NCBI GenBank assembly: GCA_023427825.1
Contig: JAEZAI010000280.1
Location: 1-7,664 of the forward strand
Direction: 5' to 3'
DNA from: Actinomycetes bacterium
GTDB lineage: Bacteria; Actinomycetota; Acidimicrobiia; Acidimicrobiales; Microtrichaceae
DNA: 7,664 nucleotides
The translations under genes were made by a program, and so were the position numbers. The notes under the pieces are model-generated. The model worked only from the letters and a program-made list of their open reading frames with translations. It searched no databases and was not told the origin of the DNA. Positions 6,649 to 7,664 of the stretch are shown one piece after another. Each line of letters starts with the position of its first letter. Position 1 is the stretch's first letter.

Positions 6649-7610
6649 GGGCGCTGGTGGCCGGCGCCGCCGGCATGATCGGTTCGCACGTCGCCGAGGC
6701 CCTCCTCGCCCGGGGCGACGAGGTGGTGTGCGTGGACGACCTGAGCACGGGACAGGAGTCGTCGCTGGCGCTGCTGGAGGGGCTCGGGGCCGGGACGGTG
6801 CTGGCCGACGTGTGCGAGCCGCTGCCCCGACTGGGTCACTTCGACGCCGTGCTGCACCTGGCCTCGCCGGCGTCGCCGCGGCACTTCGAGCTGATGGGCC
6901 CCGAGATCCTTCGCGTGGGGAGCGAGGGCACCCTGCGCCTGCTCGACCTGGCCCGGACGGACGGCGCCCGGTTCCTGCTGGCATCCACGAGCGAGGTCTA
7001 CGGCGAACCGCAGGAGCACCCGCAGCGCGAGGCGTACCGGGGCAACGTCAGCACGACCGGGCCGAGGGCCTGCTACGACGAGGCCAAGCGGTTCGCCGAG
7101 GCGGCGGCGAGCACGTACGCCCGCCAGTTCGGTGCAGAGGTGCGGATCGCCCGCATCTTCAACACCTACGGGCCGCGCATGCGACCCGACGACGGGCGCG
7201 TGGTGACGTCCCTGCTGGTGCAGGGCCTGCTCGGCCGGCCGTTCACGGTCCACGGCGACGGCTCGCAGACGCGCTGCTTCTGCTACGTCGACGACCAGGT
7301 GCGTGGGCTGCTGGCACTGCTGGACTCCGACGTTCGGGGGCCGGTCAACATCGGGTCCGACGAGGAGCACACGATCGCCGACCTCGTCGTCGCAGTGGCC
7401 CGTGTGGTCGGTCGGGAGGTCTCGGTCGAGCACCGACCCGCGCCGGCCGACGACCCGACCCGGCGTCGACCGTCGCTCGACCGGGCGCGGGAGCTGCTCG
7501 GCTGGTCACCCACGGTGCCGCTCGAGCTCGGGTTGGCCCGCACTGCCGAGTGGCTGGAGCGCGAGCTCGCCATGGTCGACGGCGCCGCTCCCCGAGCCCC
7601 GGCGCGCTGA
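6645..7610 (+). CDS. uxs: UDP-glucuronate decarboxylase (UDP-xylose synthase)
   Basis: An extended short-chain dehydrogenase/reductase of 321 residues that decarboxylates UDP-glucuronate to UDP-xylose, with NAD+ used and regenerated in the active site. It shows the nucleotide motif GAAGMIG (7-13), the UXS-typical 'LASPASPRHF' (72-81), 'STSEVYGEPQEHPQ' (114-127) with T115 and E117 at the catalytic positions, 'RGNV' (132-135), YDEAK (144-148) with catalytic Y144 and K148, 'IFNTYGPRMRPDDGRVV' (171-187) and 'HGDGSQTRCFCYVDD' (203-217). These motifs distinguish it from dTDP-glucose dehydratases and UDP-glucose epimerases. The GTG at 6645 overlaps the ugd stop (GTGA). The next in-frame GTG (6657) would cut into the first beta strand, so 6645 is preferred. 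Members usually have QTRSFCYVDD; here a Cys (C211) replaces the Ser. The 54 bases after the stop show no gene and no convincing terminator. Confidence 0.92.
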   Translation: MRALVAGAAGMIGSHVAEALLARGDEVVCVDDLSTGQESSLALLEGLGAGTVLADVCEPLPRLGHFDAVLHLASPASPRHFELMGPEILRVGSEGTLRLLDLARTDGARFLLASTSEVYGEPQEHPQREAYRGNVSTTGPRACYDEAKRFAEAAASTYARQFGAEVRIARIFNTYGPRMRPDDGRVVTSLLVQGLLGRPFTVHGDGSQTRCFCYVDDQVRGLLALLDSDVRGPVNIGSDEEHTIADLVVAVARVVGREVSVEHRPAPADDPTRRRPSLDRARELLGWSPTVPLELGLARTAEWLERELAMVDGAAPRAPAR

Positions 7611-7664
7611 CCCGCCTTCGGGGGTACTCGGCCGGCCCTGGAGTCGGGACACGTCGCGCCGTAT

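Noticed and set aside
5278..6984. Long minus-strand open frame opposite ugd and uxs
   Set aside because: No domain is recognisable, and it covers two well-supported plus-strand genes plus the divergent promoter region.
7611..7622. Possible terminator hairpin CCCG-CCTT-CGGG after uxs
   Set aside because: The stem is only 4 bp and no T run follows. The window ends 42 bases later, so the context cannot be judged.

Overview
The window is very GC-rich, with G or C at nearly every third codon position, GTG starts and tightly packed genes. This suggests a high-GC actinobacterium, possibly Acidimicrobiia-like. That placement rests on composition and gene style only. I see no rRNA, tRNA, CRISPR array or insertion sequence, and no gap without a gene is longer than about 130 bases.

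Layout. At the left edge (1-441, +) lies the DNA-binding end of an OmpR/PhoB-type response regulator whose start is outside the window. It converges on a four-part minus-strand block running from 5244 down to 559. In transcription order this block holds a NodU/TobZ-family carbamoyltransferase (5244-3562), a family 2 glycosyltransferase that starts inside the carbamoyltransferase stop codon (3565), a two-CBS-domain protein with its own strong ribosome binding site (2551-2120), and an FAD oxidoreductase with a C-terminal Rieske domain (2091-559). A 126-base divergent intergenic region (5245-5370) separates this block from a plus-strand pair: UDP-glucose 6-dehydrogenase (5377-6648) and UDP-glucuronate decarboxylase/UDP-xylose synthase (6645-7610). 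These two are joined by a 4-base GTGA overlap.

How the genes fit together. The plus-strand pair is a complete two-step route from UDP-glucose through UDP-glucuronate to UDP-xylose. The divergent carbamoyltransferase and glycosyltransferase could use such a sugar to build or decorate a carbamoylated glycan, glycolipid or small-molecule glycoside. That link is an inference from neighbourhood. The CBS protein and the FAD-Rieske oxidoreductase look like sensing or redox functions and may only share the transcript.

The most unusual point is that the glycosyltransferase frame has no stop codon before the CBS gene. As written, the DNA encodes a 481-residue glycosyltransferase-CBS fusion with a second, well-formed start inside it. 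A TAG stop lies just out of frame beside C4/G4 runs, so a lost base (real or a sequencing error) is the main alternative. A perfect 7-bp inverted repeat in the divergent promoter region is the best candidate operator.
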